Below are positions 53,892 through 63,090 of a DNA stretch of 64,000 nucleotides, piece by piece. The translations under genes were made by a program, and so were the position numbers. The DNA is taken from assembly GCA_963803155.1 (NCBI GenBank), contig CAWDMN010000081.1:3897-67896 (forward strand). Reading direction: 5' to 3'. The DNA is from CAWDMN01 sp963803155 (GTDB taxonomy: Bacteria; Acidobacteriota; Terriglobia; Versatilivoradales; Versatilivoraceae). Under the pieces are notes generated by a model, which was not told the DNA's origin, searched no databases, and worked only from the letters and a program-made list of their open reading frames with translations. Positions within the stretch are counted from its first letter, which is position 1; each line of letters begins with the position of its first letter.

Positions 53892-54007
53892 AAATGAAAC
53901 CTTTTCCCATAAATTTTCCAGCGGAGCTCCATCCCGGATTATAAACTCCTCAAGAGGTGACAACTCAGCTTCGCCACAAAAGTCCCGTCTTTTCCAACTT
54001 CAGCAGG

Positions 54008-55276
54008 CTACTGAAAAATCTCACGAACTTTCGCAAGTCCGGCCATCAATCGATCCACTTCTTCAAAGGTATTATAGAAAGCGAATGAGGCCCGCGCCGT
54101 GGCTGGCAAGCCCAGCCGATCCATGACCGGTTGGGCGCAATGATGCCCGGTCCTTATGGCAATCCCTTCCTGATCCAGGATAGTGCCGATGTCGTGTGGA
54201 TGAATTCCATCCAAAACGAAAGAGACTACCCCCGCCTTGTGTTGCGCTTTGCCGATGATCCGTAACCCGTCAATTTTCCCGAAAGCCTCGGTCGCATATG
54301 CCAAGAGATCCTGTTCGTGCAAAGCTGCATCTTCAAATCCAATTCCGGAAAGATAATCCAGTGCGGCGCCGAGTCCGATCACTCCCGAAATGTCCGGAGT
54401 TCCTGCTTCAAATTTGTGAGGGATTTCATTGTAAATGGTTTTTTCAAAACTGACCGATGCGATCATATCCCCGCCCCCTTGAAAAGGAGGCATGGATTCC
54501 AACAGCCGGGCTTTGCCATATAAAACGCCAATCCCCGTAGGGCCATAAATTTTATGTCCGGAAAAAGCGTAGAAATCACAACCCAGATTCTGAACATCCA
54601 CCGGGAGGTGAGCTGCCGCCTGTGCTCCGTCGATCAGAACCGGGATACCGCGCTGGTGCGCCAATTCGATGATTTCCTCCACCGGGTTAATGGTGCCCAA
54701 GGCATTGGACACATGAACCACCGACACCAGCCGGGTCTTGGGATTCAGCATTTTTTTGTATTCTTCCAACAAAAGCTCCCCGGCATCGGTCATGGGTATT
54801 ACCCGCAGAACCGCGTCCTTCTCCTGACAAAGCATCTGCCAGGGTACAATATTGGAATGGTGTTCCATGGCGGAAATGATGATTTCATCGCCCGCCTTCA
54901 GGTTGGCGCGTCCATAAGTGGCAGCCACAAGATTGACCGCCTCCGTGGCCCCCCGCGTAAAGATGATTTCGCGGGCTTCAAGAGCTTTTAAAAAATGTTG
55001 AACTTTTGAACGGGCCCCTTCAAAGGCATCGGTTGCCCGCTGGCTCAAGAGATGGACTCCGCGGTGCACATTGGAATTGTCTTCCAAATAATAGCGCTGG
55101 ATGGCCTCAATCACGGCCAAAGGCTTCTGCGTGGTGGCCGCGTTATCCAGGTATGTCAGCGGATGGTTCCGAATCATTTGTCGCAAAATCGGGAAGTCCC
55201 GGCGAATAGCACGGACGTCAAACCTGCCATGGGATCGGCCCTTCTCCGCCGCAACCAAATCGGTCACAATGTTCAT
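54008..55276 (-). CDS. sufS: Cysteine desulfurase SufS
   Basis: A 422-residue PLP enzyme that takes sulfur from cysteine as a persulfide for cluster assembly. Seen are LDNAATTQKP near the N terminus, MEHHSNIVPWQ, IDGAQAAAHLPVDV, the PLP lysine in FSGHKIYGPTGIGVLYG, and the active-site Cys in IRTGHHCAQPVM. ATG 55276 has GGAGGG just upstream and overlaps the sufD stop by 4 bp. The in-frame extension upstream lies inside sufD and is not used. It probably passes sulfur to SufU. Confidence 0.96.
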   Translation of the reverse strand: MNIVTDLVAAEKGRSHGRFDVRAIRRDFPILRQMIRNHPLTYLDNAATTQKPLAVIEAIQRYYLEDNSNVHRGVHLLSQRATDAFEGARSKVQHFLKALEAREIIFTRGATEAVNLVAATYGRANLKAGDEIIISAMEHHSNIVPWQMLCQEKDAVLRVIPMTDAGELLLEEYKKMLNPKTRLVSVVHVSNALGTINPVEEIIELAHQRGIPVLIDGAQAAAHLPVDVQNLGCDFYAFSGHKIYGPTGIGVLYGKARLLESMPPFQGGGDMIASVSFEKTIYNEIPHKFEAGTPDISGVIGLGAALDYLSGIGFEDAALHEQDLLAYATEAFGKIDGLRIIGKAQHKAGVVSFVLDGIHPHDIGTILDQEGIAIRTGHHCAQPVMDRLGLPATARASFAFYNTFEEVDRLMAGLAKVREIFQ

Positions 55277-56613
55277 AATCCCTCCAAGGATTGCTGATCG
55301 GAGGCCAATTGCCGGAAAAGGTGATTCTCCAGTTCCGCGCGAATCGAGGGGATACTCAATCGGCTGGTAATGTCGCTCGCAAAAGCGTAAGTAAGCAGTT
55401 CCCGAGCTGCATCCAAACCGATGCCCCGCGACCGTAAATAGAAGATGACATCCGCATCGAGCTGCCCGATCGTCGCTCCATGCGTGCATTTCACATCGTC
55501 CGCATAAATTTCCAGCTGTGGATTGGTATTGACTAGCGCTTCCTCGGAAAGAATCAAGTTCTTGTTGGTTTGCTTGGCGTCCGTTTTCTGCGCTCCCTGG
55601 CGGACATAAATCCGACCATTAAAGACGGCCCGCGCCTGACCATCCAAAATCCCTTTGTAGAGTTCATGGCTGGAACAATGCGGTTGATTATGGTAAATCC
55701 GGGTGTGATTATCGGCTAAGCGCGATCCATCAACATAGTAAAAACCGTTCAGAGTTGCTTCCCCGCCTTCACCATCCAAAATGACGTTAAGGTCGTTCCG
55801 CGAGAATCCGCCTCCCAAGGTGATGGAGTGTGTCTTCAGGCGGGAATCCCGCGAGAGTTGGAATTGGAGAGTCGCCAGGTGGTATGCTTTCGTGCCTTCA
55901 CGCTGCAATTTATAATGTTCAAGGTTGGCGTTTTCACCCAGCACTACTTCCGTCACAGCGTTGGTGAAATAGGTAGAATCCGCACCCCAATAGGTTTCAA
56001 CTATTTTCGCCTGGCTGGAATCTTCCAAAATTATGAGATTCCGCGGATGTGAGACCATGGGGAAGGAATCCGGACTGGAGACATGGATGATGGAAATCGG
56101 CTCTTCTATTACCACTCCCCGAGGGATGCTAATGAAGGCTCCATCCTCGATGAATGCTGTATTCAAAGCCGCAAAAGCATTTTCGGAAAGATCAATCCGC
56201 GCACCCAAATGCCGTTCCATGGAATCCGGGGATTGCTTGAGCGCTAAAGAGAAGCTGCTGACGTGAATCATGCGGTTCAGTTTCCCCAGCAGGGAAAGTG
56301 ATCTGGAAAATTTCCCGTTGATAAATACCAGGTGACACCCGGCCCAATCACCCAGCAAATCCTGACGAGGCGTCAAGGAATCACCCCAATCCGTCTTATC
56401 GCTAGCGCTTTCAAAATTTGTCCGGATCAAGGGAGCAGGGTTAGTGAAGCGCCATTCCTCCTCATGGACGGAAGGAAATCCTCTCCGTTCAAAAAAATCC
56501 AGCCCCTTTTGCCGGAGAGACTGGAGCCAACCGGGCTGTTTTTTTCCCGAGCGTTTTTGAAAATCTTCATATTGGGAAAAATAGATCTCTTTTTCCGTGC
56601 AGATTTCAATCAT
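55273..56613 (-). CDS. sufD: Fe-S cluster assembly protein SufD
   Basis: A 446-residue beta-helix scaffold subunit that joins SufB and SufC. The family core is present: SIPRGVVIEEPISIIHV, LEHYKLQREGTKAYHLAT, ITLGGGFSRNDLNVIL, HNQPHCSSHELYKGIL and DDVKCTHGATIGQLDADVIFYLRSRGI. The N-terminal helical part (about residues 1-110) is diverged, as is usual. ATG 56613 is chosen because a longer in-frame version lacks character and AGGGA lies upstream. A 159-bp gap separates it from sufC. Confidence 0.94.
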   Translation of the reverse strand: MIEICTEKEIYFSQYEDFQKRSGKKQPGWLQSLRQKGLDFFERRGFPSVHEEEWRFTNPAPLIRTNFESASDKTDWGDSLTPRQDLLGDWAGCHLVFINGKFSRSLSLLGKLNRMIHVSSFSLALKQSPDSMERHLGARIDLSENAFAALNTAFIEDGAFISIPRGVVIEEPISIIHVSSPDSFPMVSHPRNLIILEDSSQAKIVETYWGADSTYFTNAVTEVVLGENANLEHYKLQREGTKAYHLATLQFQLSRDSRLKTHSITLGGGFSRNDLNVILDGEGGEATLNGFYYVDGSRLADNHTRIYHNQPHCSSHELYKGILDGQARAVFNGRIYVRQGAQKTDAKQTNKNLILSEEALVNTNPQLEIYADDVKCTHGATIGQLDADVIFYLRSRGIGLDAARELLTYAFASDITSRLSIPSIRAELENHLFRQLASDQQSLEGL

Positions 56614-56772
56614 ATTGGTTTTGTTCCCTGCTTCCAGCCCGATCGTCTTCGGGCCAATTTTGTGAAATTCATTGCGATTCCCCCGGCGCAATTTCCAGAA
56701 GGAGACTCAATCTCCAAATCAATCCAAACGACCGGTTCGGCGAACCGCCCTGCCGGTTGGCGCAGGTCCCCC

Positions 56773-57537
56773 TCAGTAAGCCGGAACGGATTCCCGCGAT
56801 TCTTCAAGCCATCCGTAACCCTTTTCTTCCAACTCCAAGGCAAGTTCCTTCCCTCCCGACTTCACAATATGTCCGGCCGAGAGGACATGGACAAAATCCG
56901 GCACGATGTAATTCAAAAGCCGCTGGTAGTGGGTGATGACGATGACTGCCCGGTGATCTGCATGCAGCGAGGTGACGCCATTGGCGACAATTTTCAGCGC
57001 ATCGATGTCCAGGCCGGAATCCGTCTCGTCCAAAATGGCGAGTTTAGGATCGAGCACGGCCATTTGAAAAATTTCGTTTCGCTTTTTTTCTCCACCAGAA
57101 AACCCCTCATTTACATGGCGGTTCAATAGGCTTTCATCCATTCCCACCAGCTTCATTTTCTCACGCACCAGTTTGAGAAAATCAATGGCATCCAGTTCCT
57201 CGATCCCACGGTATTTGCGGATTGCATTTAAAGCCGCCCGCAGGAAATAAGTGTTATTCACGCCTGGGATTTCCACGGGATATTGAAATGCCATGAATAA
57301 TCCTTCCCTGGCCCGGTCTTCTGGAGAGAGTTCAATCAAGTTTTTCCCTTCAAAGATAATTTCCCCTTGGGTGACTTCGTATAGATCACGTCCAGCCAGC
57401 ACATTGGAAAGAGTGCTTTTGCCGGATCCATTAGGACCCATGATGGCGTGAATTTCTCCGGCATTCACCTTGAGGTTGATGCCTCGCAAAATTTCTTTAT
57501 TACCGATTCTGGCATGCAGATTCTTGATTTCAAGCAT
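56773..57537 (-). CDS. sufC: Fe-S cluster assembly ATPase SufC
   Basis: A 254-residue ABC-type ATPase of the SufBCD complex. It has Walker A GPNGSGKSTLSNV, Q loop AFQYPVEIPGV, signature FSGGEKKRNEIFQM, Walker B LAILDETDSGLDIDAL and the H-loop His in VITHYQRLL, all typical of SufC. Three possible starts lie close together; ATG 57537 is at the usual position (MLEIKNL) with GGAGA 9 nt before it. It is separated from sufB by a 268-bp gap that holds heptamer-phased repeats. Confidence 0.95.
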   Translation of the reverse strand: MLEIKNLHARIGNKEILRGINLKVNAGEIHAIMGPNGSGKSTLSNVLAGRDLYEVTQGEIIFEGKNLIELSPEDRAREGLFMAFQYPVEIPGVNNTYFLRAALNAIRKYRGIEELDAIDFLKLVREKMKLVGMDESLLNRHVNEGFSGGEKKRNEIFQMAVLDPKLAILDETDSGLDIDALKIVANGVTSLHADHRAVIVITHYQRLLNYIVPDFVHVLSAGHIVKSGGKELALELEEKGYGWLEESRESVPAY

Positions 57538-57566
57538 TGTCATTGTCTCCAAAGTAAAGCTCCGCT

Positions 57567-57815
57567 GATGAGTGGATGGTGAATAGTGAATAGTGGTGAA
57601 TCAGAATTGTGTAGTTGGCCGTGGATGGAGGATTATTGTGCTTCTCAAAAGGAAGTCACTACCCTCAATTCTTCCAACTGATCCGGACTCTCTGCCGACA
57701 TGCATAATATTTCAACTCACTCTGTTCCACGCCTATTCATATACTACATTTCCTTTTTCACTATCCACTATCCACTTGTACTTCACTACTCTCAACCCAT
57801 TCCACCTACCCTACG
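57567..57815. repeat. Heptamer-phased degenerate repeat array 5 between sufB and sufC
   Basis: At the sufC side are GAGTGGA-TGGTGAA and TAGTGAA-TAGTGGT; at the sufB side the inverted-sense TATCCAC-TATCCAC with TTGTACT-TCACTAC. Both keep a 7-bp phase, and the repeats run into the last codons of sufB. The middle of the gap is unremarkable. Confidence 0.6.
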
Positions 57816-59254
57816 CTTCCCTCCAAGCTGACTCCCAACAATTTTTGAGCTTCCACCGCAAATTCCATGGGCAATTCGCGGAACACTTCCTTGCAGAATC
57901 CGTTTACAATCATGGATACTGCGTCCTCCGTGGAGATGCCGCGTTGTTTACAATAGAAAATCTGGTCTTCCCCAATCTTGGAAGTGGAAGCCTCATGCTC
58001 CATCTGTGCGGTGCTGTTCCGGATCTCAATATAGGGAAAGGTATGGGCGCCACATTTGTCCCCGATCAATAAAGAATCACATTGGGAATAGTTCCTGGCT
58101 CCCGTCGCGTTTTTCAGCACCTTCACCATTCCTCGATAGGTGTTCTGTCCGTGGCCGGCGGAAATGCCCTTGGAAACAATGGTGCTGCGCGTGTTTTTTC
58201 CAATATGGATCATTTTGGTCCCGGTATCGGCCTGCTGATAATTGTTGGTTAAAGCCACCGAGTAAAATTCGCCAACGGAATTATCCCCAATGAGAATGCA
58301 GCTTGGGTACTTCCAGGTAATCGCGGATCCGGTTTCAACTTGAGTCCAGGAAATCTTGGAATTTACACCCAGGCACTTCCCCCGCTTGGTAACGAAGTTG
58401 TAAATTCCACCTTTCCCTTCCTTGTCTCCCGGGTACCAGTTTTGTACCGTGGAATATTTGATCTGGGCATTGTCGTGCGCGATTAGTTCCACGACGGCGG
58501 CGTGGAGTTGGTTTTCATCACGTTTGGGCGCCGTGCATCCTTCCAGGTAACTGACATACGCACCTTCGTCAGCCACAATCAGGGTCCGCTCAAATTGCCC
58601 CGTGGCGGCTGCGTTGATTCGGAAATAGGTGGAAAGCTCCATCGGACAACGGACGCCTGGGGGAATGTAGCAAAAAGAGCCGTCACTGAATACGGCTGAA
58701 TTCAAACTGGCAAAGAAATTGTCGGTGAAGGGGACGACTGAACCCAGATATTTTTGAATCAGTTCGGGATAATGCTGGACTGCTTCGGAAAATGAACAAA
58801 AAATGATGCCGAGCTCGCCCAATTTCTCCTTAAAGGTGGTCGCCACGGAGACACTGTCGAATACCGCATCCACCGCAATTCCCGCCAAAAGCTCCCGCTC
58901 TCTTAAGGGAATCCCGAGTTTTTCATAAGTATCGAGAAGTTGCGGATCCACGTCCTCCAGGCTTTTGGATTTATTCTGAGCCGTTTTGGGGGCGGAATAA
59001 TAAATGATGTTCTGATAATCAATCGGGGGATATTGAACCTTGGCCCACTCAGGGTCTTTCATGGTGAGCCAGTGACGATACGCCTTTAATCTCCATTCCA
59101 ACAGAAAAGGGGGCTCCTTTTTTTTCTCTGAAATTAAGCGGACGATATCCTCATTCAAACCGCGCGGAACTGCCTCTGATTCGATTTCAGTGACAAATCC
59201 ATATTTATAGTCTTGACCTACCAATTCTTCAATGGTGTTGGTCGAAGTTGACAT
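57806..59254 (-). CDS. sufB: Fe-S cluster assembly protein SufB
   Basis: A 482-residue scaffold subunit of SufBCD. Typical stretches are GLNEDIVRLISEKKKEPPFLLEWRL shortened in the usual way near the N terminus, SLNSAVFSDGSFCYIPPGVRCPMEL, EGCTAPKRDENQLHAAVVEL, CLGVNSKISWTQVETGSAITWKYPS, and the C-terminal EHEASTSKIGEDQIFYCKQRGI. The family cysteines are kept. ATG 59254 follows GGGGG at 5 nt. It is the first structural gene after the Rrf2 regulator, with a 105-bp gap. Confidence 0.96.
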   Translation of the reverse strand: MSTSTNTIEELVGQDYKYGFVTEIESEAVPRGLNEDIVRLISEKKKEPPFLLEWRLKAYRHWLTMKDPEWAKVQYPPIDYQNIIYYSAPKTAQNKSKSLEDVDPQLLDTYEKLGIPLRERELLAGIAVDAVFDSVSVATTFKEKLGELGIIFCSFSEAVQHYPELIQKYLGSVVPFTDNFFASLNSAVFSDGSFCYIPPGVRCPMELSTYFRINAAATGQFERTLIVADEGAYVSYLEGCTAPKRDENQLHAAVVELIAHDNAQIKYSTVQNWYPGDKEGKGGIYNFVTKRGKCLGVNSKISWTQVETGSAITWKYPSCILIGDNSVGEFYSVALTNNYQQADTGTKMIHIGKNTRSTIVSKGISAGHGQNTYRGMVKVLKNATGARNYSQCDSLLIGDKCGAHTFPYIEIRNSTAQMEHEASTSKIGEDQIFYCKQRGISTEDAVSMIVNGFCKEVFRELPMEFAVEAQKLLGVSLEGSVG

Positions 59255-59359
59255 TTTATCCCCCAAGGCCCAAATTTAATTTCCGTGAGTTGTTTACCAC
59301 AAGCTCGAATCCCTTTTTACCGCTCACGCCTCCAACTTTGCGGGCAGGGCGCAAGCCCA

Positions 59360-59860
59360 TTATTTCTGGAGGGGCAATAAGGAGCCCGTCCCTTCGGGAA
59401 CTCCCGCATTCGCGATCATTGTTTTTTCCTTCACCGGCATCTTCCGCTGCGTCAGCCATTGATTGCTCATCTCCGCAATGGTGGTCTTTTTCAGCATGGC
59501 AATGACGTTGTCATTCAAGCGCTGCAAGGGTGTCTTGACCGTGCACTGTTCAAACTGGAGACAAAAACCTTGTTTGGGAACGCAGTGAGTGAGAGAAAAA
59601 GGTCCTTCCAACGCTTCCACCACCTCCGCCACCGTAATTGATTCGGCAGGCAACGCAAGCGTATAGCCGCCATTGGTTCCGTAGAGCGGGCTTAGGAAAC
59701 CCTTTTGAGCCATTTTTTGAAGAATTTTGGCCATCAGTTCAGAAGGCACATTGTAGCGTTCGGCTATTTCTCGGGCTTTCCAGGAGGGCTTCTCTGAATG
59801 TCCGGCCAAATGCATCAGGGCAATCAGCCCGTAATCCACTTTTTTTGACAACTTCAACAT
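59360..59860 (-). CDS. Rrf2 family regulator of the suf operon
   Basis: A 166-residue IscR/SufR-like winged-helix protein. The helix-turn-helix region is at about residues 1-75 (KKVDYGLIALMHLAG, REIAERYNVPSELMAKILQKM), with the wing in GTNGGYTLALP. Three cysteines in HCVPKQGFC and FEQC (about residues 92-105) match the Fe-S-binding set of IscR. When cluster-loaded such proteins usually repress their own operon. It is the first gene of the operon, with a GGGGGG ribosome site, and an IscR type-1-like box overlaps the predicted transcription start. Autoregulation by cluster demand is therefore the likely logic. Confidence 0.92.
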   Translation of the reverse strand: MLKLSKKVDYGLIALMHLAGHSEKPSWKAREIAERYNVPSELMAKILQKMAQKGFLSPLYGTNGGYTLALPAESITVAEVVEALEGPFSLTHCVPKQGFCLQFEQCTVKTPLQRLNDNVIAMLKKTTIAEMSNQWLTQRKMPVKEKTMIANAGVPEGTGSLLPLQK

Positions 59861-59879
59861 ACGCAGCCCCCCTTTTCAA

Positions 59880-59904
59880 ATAGGCGACCAATACAGTCGC
59901 CTAT
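59880..59904. promoter_or_regulatory. IscR type-1-like operator of the suf operon
   Basis: A perfect dyad: AAATAGGCGAC (59878-59888), a 7-bp spacer and GTCGCCTATTT (59896-59906). The central 25 bp start ATAG, end CTAT and place GAC and GTC as in the 25-bp type-1 box bound by cluster-loaded IscR. It lies directly downstream of the -10 box, where binding would block transcription. Confidence 0.7.
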
Positions 59905-59907
59905 TTA

Positions 59908-59935
59908 GTTATAGAGTAAAAACGCCTCTTGTCAA
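59908..59935 (-). promoter_or_regulatory. Sigma-70-type promoter of the suf operon
   Basis: On the minus strand TTGACA (59930-59935), a 16-bp spacer and TATAAC (59908-59913). Transcription would start near 59901, within the dyad at 59878-59906, about 40 nt before the Rrf2 start codon. Confidence 0.75.
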
Positions 59936-60272
59936 GTCGGCTAAGTGAATCCTCAATTTTTTTTGCGAGGAACAGGAATGTTTATGGGAAAAAGAGAAAT
60001 CAGCACATGGCGAACATAAAAAGAACATTGAACACTATTCCAAGTTTTGGTTTGATCTCAGCGCGAGGCATTGAATCTTGCCGTTGAGCCACACTTTTCC
60101 GGCGGAAATGTGGCGTCCATACCACAACTCACCCTTGGCCGCTCACGGGACAAAGAACAAGTATCCTATTATGTGCTGGTTGAGAAAAATATTAAAACTG
60201 GTGATCAAGATGCTAGGATATTGAGGATTATTGAGAAGTGGAGTACCGCTTAATACTGGGGAGGCTTCATCT

Positions 60273-61172
60273 TTGCACCGACAAACAACTATAAATTCAT
60301 CCATTGAATTCGAAGGGGTCGGGCTTCATACGGGTGAATTTGCTCATTTACGAATATGTCCGGCTCCTCCTAATACGGGAATAGTTTTCTGCCGTACGGA
60401 TTTGGACTATTTCCGAATTGAAGCAACGGCGAAAAATGTAGCTAAAGTGTCTTATGCCACAACCTTGATGAAACAAGGGGTCATGTTGTCGACCGTGGAA
60501 CATCTCCTCTCAGCTCTGTCGGCGGCGGAAATTGACAATGCTTTGCTGGAAATTGACAATTTGGAAGTTCCCATTTTGGACGGCAGCGCGCATCCGTTTG
60601 TTGATAAGATTCTACACTCAGGGCTTCATCGTCTCAATGAGTCCCGCCAATATCTCCAAATTCAAAAACCGGTGCATATCAAACATCAGGATAAAAAGAT
60701 TTCTATCGTTCCCTCGGACCAATTCCTGGTGGAATATTCCATCGATTTTAAACACCCCTTAGTGGGGAGACAACAGCTGGAATTTTGCCCTGATCGAGAT
60801 TCCTACGCAACCGACATCGCCCCTTCCCGAACCTTTGGATTCTTAAAAGAGGTGGAGGAACTCAGGAAAAATGGCCTGATTCGAGGTGGGTTTTTGGAAA
60901 ATGCCGTGGTGTTGACCGATACGGGAGTAATCAATGGCCCTCTTCGTTTTGTTGACGAATTTGTCCGGCATAAAATATTGGATTGCATCGGAGATTTGTC
61001 CCTGGTGGGTCATCCGATTCTTGGCAGAATCGTAGCCAGCCGCGCCGGACATTCCATGCATACCGAATTGGCCTCAAAAATCATGGCTGAAAAATCTGCC
61101 TGGAAATTGGTTATGATGTCCCGCAAACCAGAATTCCAGGCCGAGATGTCTTCCATGGCCATTCCTGCTTAA
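60273..61172 (+). CDS. lpxC: UDP-3-O-acyl-N-acetylglucosamine deacetylase LpxC
   Basis: A 299-residue zinc deacetylase carrying out the committed step of lipid A synthesis in the cytoplasm. Conserved parts: RQTTINSSIEFEGVGLHTGE, STVEHLLSALSA with a zinc-ligand His, DGSAHPFV, SRTFGF, NAVVLTD, RFVDEFVRHKILDCIGDLSL with zinc-ligand His and Asp, and GHSMHTEL with the catalytic His. A TTG start at 60273 is inferred because GGGGAGG lies 7 nt before it and it gives the usual N terminus. An upstream TTG at 60231 lacks a ribosome site. Its presence shows that the organism makes lipopolysaccharide. Confidence 0.94.
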   Translation: MHRQTTINSSIEFEGVGLHTGEFAHLRICPAPPNTGIVFCRTDLDYFRIEATAKNVAKVSYATTLMKQGVMLSTVEHLLSALSAAEIDNALLEIDNLEVPILDGSAHPFVDKILHSGLHRLNESRQYLQIQKPVHIKHQDKKISIVPSDQFLVEYSIDFKHPLVGRQQLEFCPDRDSYATDIAPSRTFGFLKEVEELRKNGLIRGGFLENAVVLTDTGVINGPLRFVDEFVRHKILDCIGDLSLVGHPILGRIVASRAGHSMHTELASKIMAEKSAWKLVMMSRKPEFQAEMSSMAIPA

Positions 61173-61745
61173 AAACCCACCTAAGAATTTGTAAATATGT
61201 TAACTGTCGTCCTGATCGTTGCTACGAAACGGGAATAGACACTTGGATCAAAAAAACGAAAGCCCACCACCCTCGCCCCGTGTTGGCGGGGAGAAGGCAC
61301 CTTCGCTCGCATAAGAGATTTCTCCCCCGTCCCCTTCAGTCTTGCGGGAGGACCGAGGTCACGCGTCCGATCCGGCCCGCGCCATTTTCACCTTGCTCCG
61401 CGCCTGGGGCTCTTCTATACTAATTTGGAATATGTTACTGGCCTTCCACTATTTTCCAGCCTTTCCTATTCTTAATATCCTCAGCGGATTATCAGCCGAT
61501 AATAAGAAAGGGACTTTGCCGTCCGCGTGGGATGAAGCGGATTTGGCATATGTTCCATCTCATCCCAATTTGAAGGCATGCGGAACTTTATCCCGCGGAA
61601 CCAGGTGGGAAGCCCATTATGTGGCGAAGCCGATTTTTTTCTTGAAGATTTTCCCGCTGGAGGAAATTGGCAAAGGCACGGGTGGAACGGCCAGAAGGAG
61701 CGGCTCGTTTTTGGAACAACCAATCACGGGCGAGAGGAGACTGTT
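61173..61745. other. Intergenic region upstream of glutamate dehydrogenase
   Basis: About 570 bp. A 138-codon open frame on the plus strand has no protein character or ribosome site and overlaps the dehydrogenase start. A GCCCCGTGTTGGCGGGGAG-type dyad (about 61275-61295) is present. Nothing else is recognised. Confidence 0.4.
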
Positions 61746-63011
61746 ATGCAGGAGCTAGAGTCCATCCAGGAAACCAATCCATTTGATGCCATGGTGGCAC
61801 GGTTTGACGTTGCCGCAAAAAAGCTGGGATTGGATGAGGGGCTTTATCAGGTCCTAATTACTCCGGATCGGGAAATCTGCGTGGCCTTGCCAATTCATAT
61901 GGACAATGGTTCCCTAAAGGTTTTCAAGGGATACCGTGTGCAGCACAATCTGGCCCGGGGTCCCGCCAAAGGGGGAATTCGTTTCGCCCCCAATGTGACT
62001 TTGGATGAAATCCGCGCCCTGGCCGCCTGGATGACCTGGAAATGCGCGGTTGTCAATATCCCCTTCGGAGGAGCCAAGGGTGGAATCATTTGCGACCCGA
62101 AAAGCATGTCCATGGGGGAACTGGAACGACTGACGCGGCGTTACACGGCATCCCTCATTGATATCCTGGGACCTGATCGGGATGTGCCAGCTCCCGATAT
62201 GAATACCGACGAACGGGTGATGGCCTGGATCATGGACACCTATTCCATGCACGTACGGCACACGGTCACCGGCGTAGTGACGGGAAAGCCGCTGGATTTG
62301 GGTGGATCGGTGGGACGGGTGGAAGCCACCGGAAGAGGCTGCAAAATTGTGACCGACCGTGCAGTCTCCCGCTTCGGCATGAATCGGGAACTCACACGGG
62401 TGATTGTGCAAGGTTTCGGAAATGTGGGTTCCATGGCGGCGCGCATCCTCTTTGAGGCCGGGTATTTGGTAATTGGCGTATCCGACGTGAACGGAGGAAT
62501 TTATAATCCTCTCGGCTTGAACATCAACAAACTGCTCAGCTATTTCAAAGAGAACAAGACTGTGGTGGGTTTTCCGGACGCCGACCGCATCAGCGGCGAA
62601 GACTTGCTGGAACAGGAATGCGACGTGCTGCTTCCCGCCGCCACCGAAAATCAAATCACCAGCAAAAATGCCGCCCGCATCAAGGCCAAAATAATATGCG
62701 AAGGCGCTAATGGTCCCACGACGGCTCAGGCCGACGACATCCTTTTCGACAAAAAAATATTCATTGTCCCGGATATTCTGGCGAATGCCGGAGGGGTCAC
62801 CGTTTCTTATTTCGAATGGGTTCAGGACCGAATGGGCTACTTTTGGAATTTACGTACGGTCAATGAGCGTCTCGAGGAAATCATGGTCAACAGCTTCGAT
62901 ACCGTGGCCGCCTATGCTGACCGGCACAACGTCAACATGCGCATTGCCGCTTATATGCTGGCGATTGACCGCGTCGCGTACACGGTCAGGGAGAGAGGGA
63001 TTTACGCCTGA
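61746..63011 (+). CDS. gdhA: Glu/Leu/Phe/Val dehydrogenase (glutamate dehydrogenase)
   Basis: A 421-residue hexameric-type dehydrogenase interconverting glutamate and 2-oxoglutarate plus ammonia. Motifs: GYRVQHNLARGPAKGGIRF with substrate-binding Lys, MTWKCAVVNIPFGGAKGGI containing the catalytic Lys, DVPAPDMNT, TGKPLDLGGSVGR, the nucleotide-binding VIVQGFGNVGSMAA, and ICEGANGPTT followed by ILANAGGVTVSYFEW. The length fits the GudB/RocG group. ATG 61746 follows GAGGAG at 7 nt; a longer in-frame N terminus is unsupported. It is a single gene ahead of serS. Coenzyme preference is not clear from sequence. Confidence 0.94.
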   Translation: MQELESIQETNPFDAMVARFDVAAKKLGLDEGLYQVLITPDREICVALPIHMDNGSLKVFKGYRVQHNLARGPAKGGIRFAPNVTLDEIRALAAWMTWKCAVVNIPFGGAKGGIICDPKSMSMGELERLTRRYTASLIDILGPDRDVPAPDMNTDERVMAWIMDTYSMHVRHTVTGVVTGKPLDLGGSVGRVEATGRGCKIVTDRAVSRFGMNRELTRVIVQGFGNVGSMAARILFEAGYLVIGVSDVNGGIYNPLGLNINKLLSYFKENKTVVGFPDADRISGEDLLEQECDVLLPAATENQITSKNAARIKAKIICEGANGPTTAQADDILFDKKIFIVPDILANAGGVTVSYFEWVQDRMGYFWNLRTVNERLEEIMVNSFDTVAAYADRHNVNMRIAAYMLAIDRVAYTVRERGIYA

Positions 63012-63090
63012 TTGCGGACTATTGAGCGAACATCTCTTGAGGAGCCGCACATGAGGCATGTCCGTCGCAATAAAATTATGAAAATGGCCA

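Noticed and set aside
61342..61758. 138-codon plus-strand frame before gdhA
   Set aside because: It overlaps the gdhA start and its composition is not protein-like; no start signal is seen.
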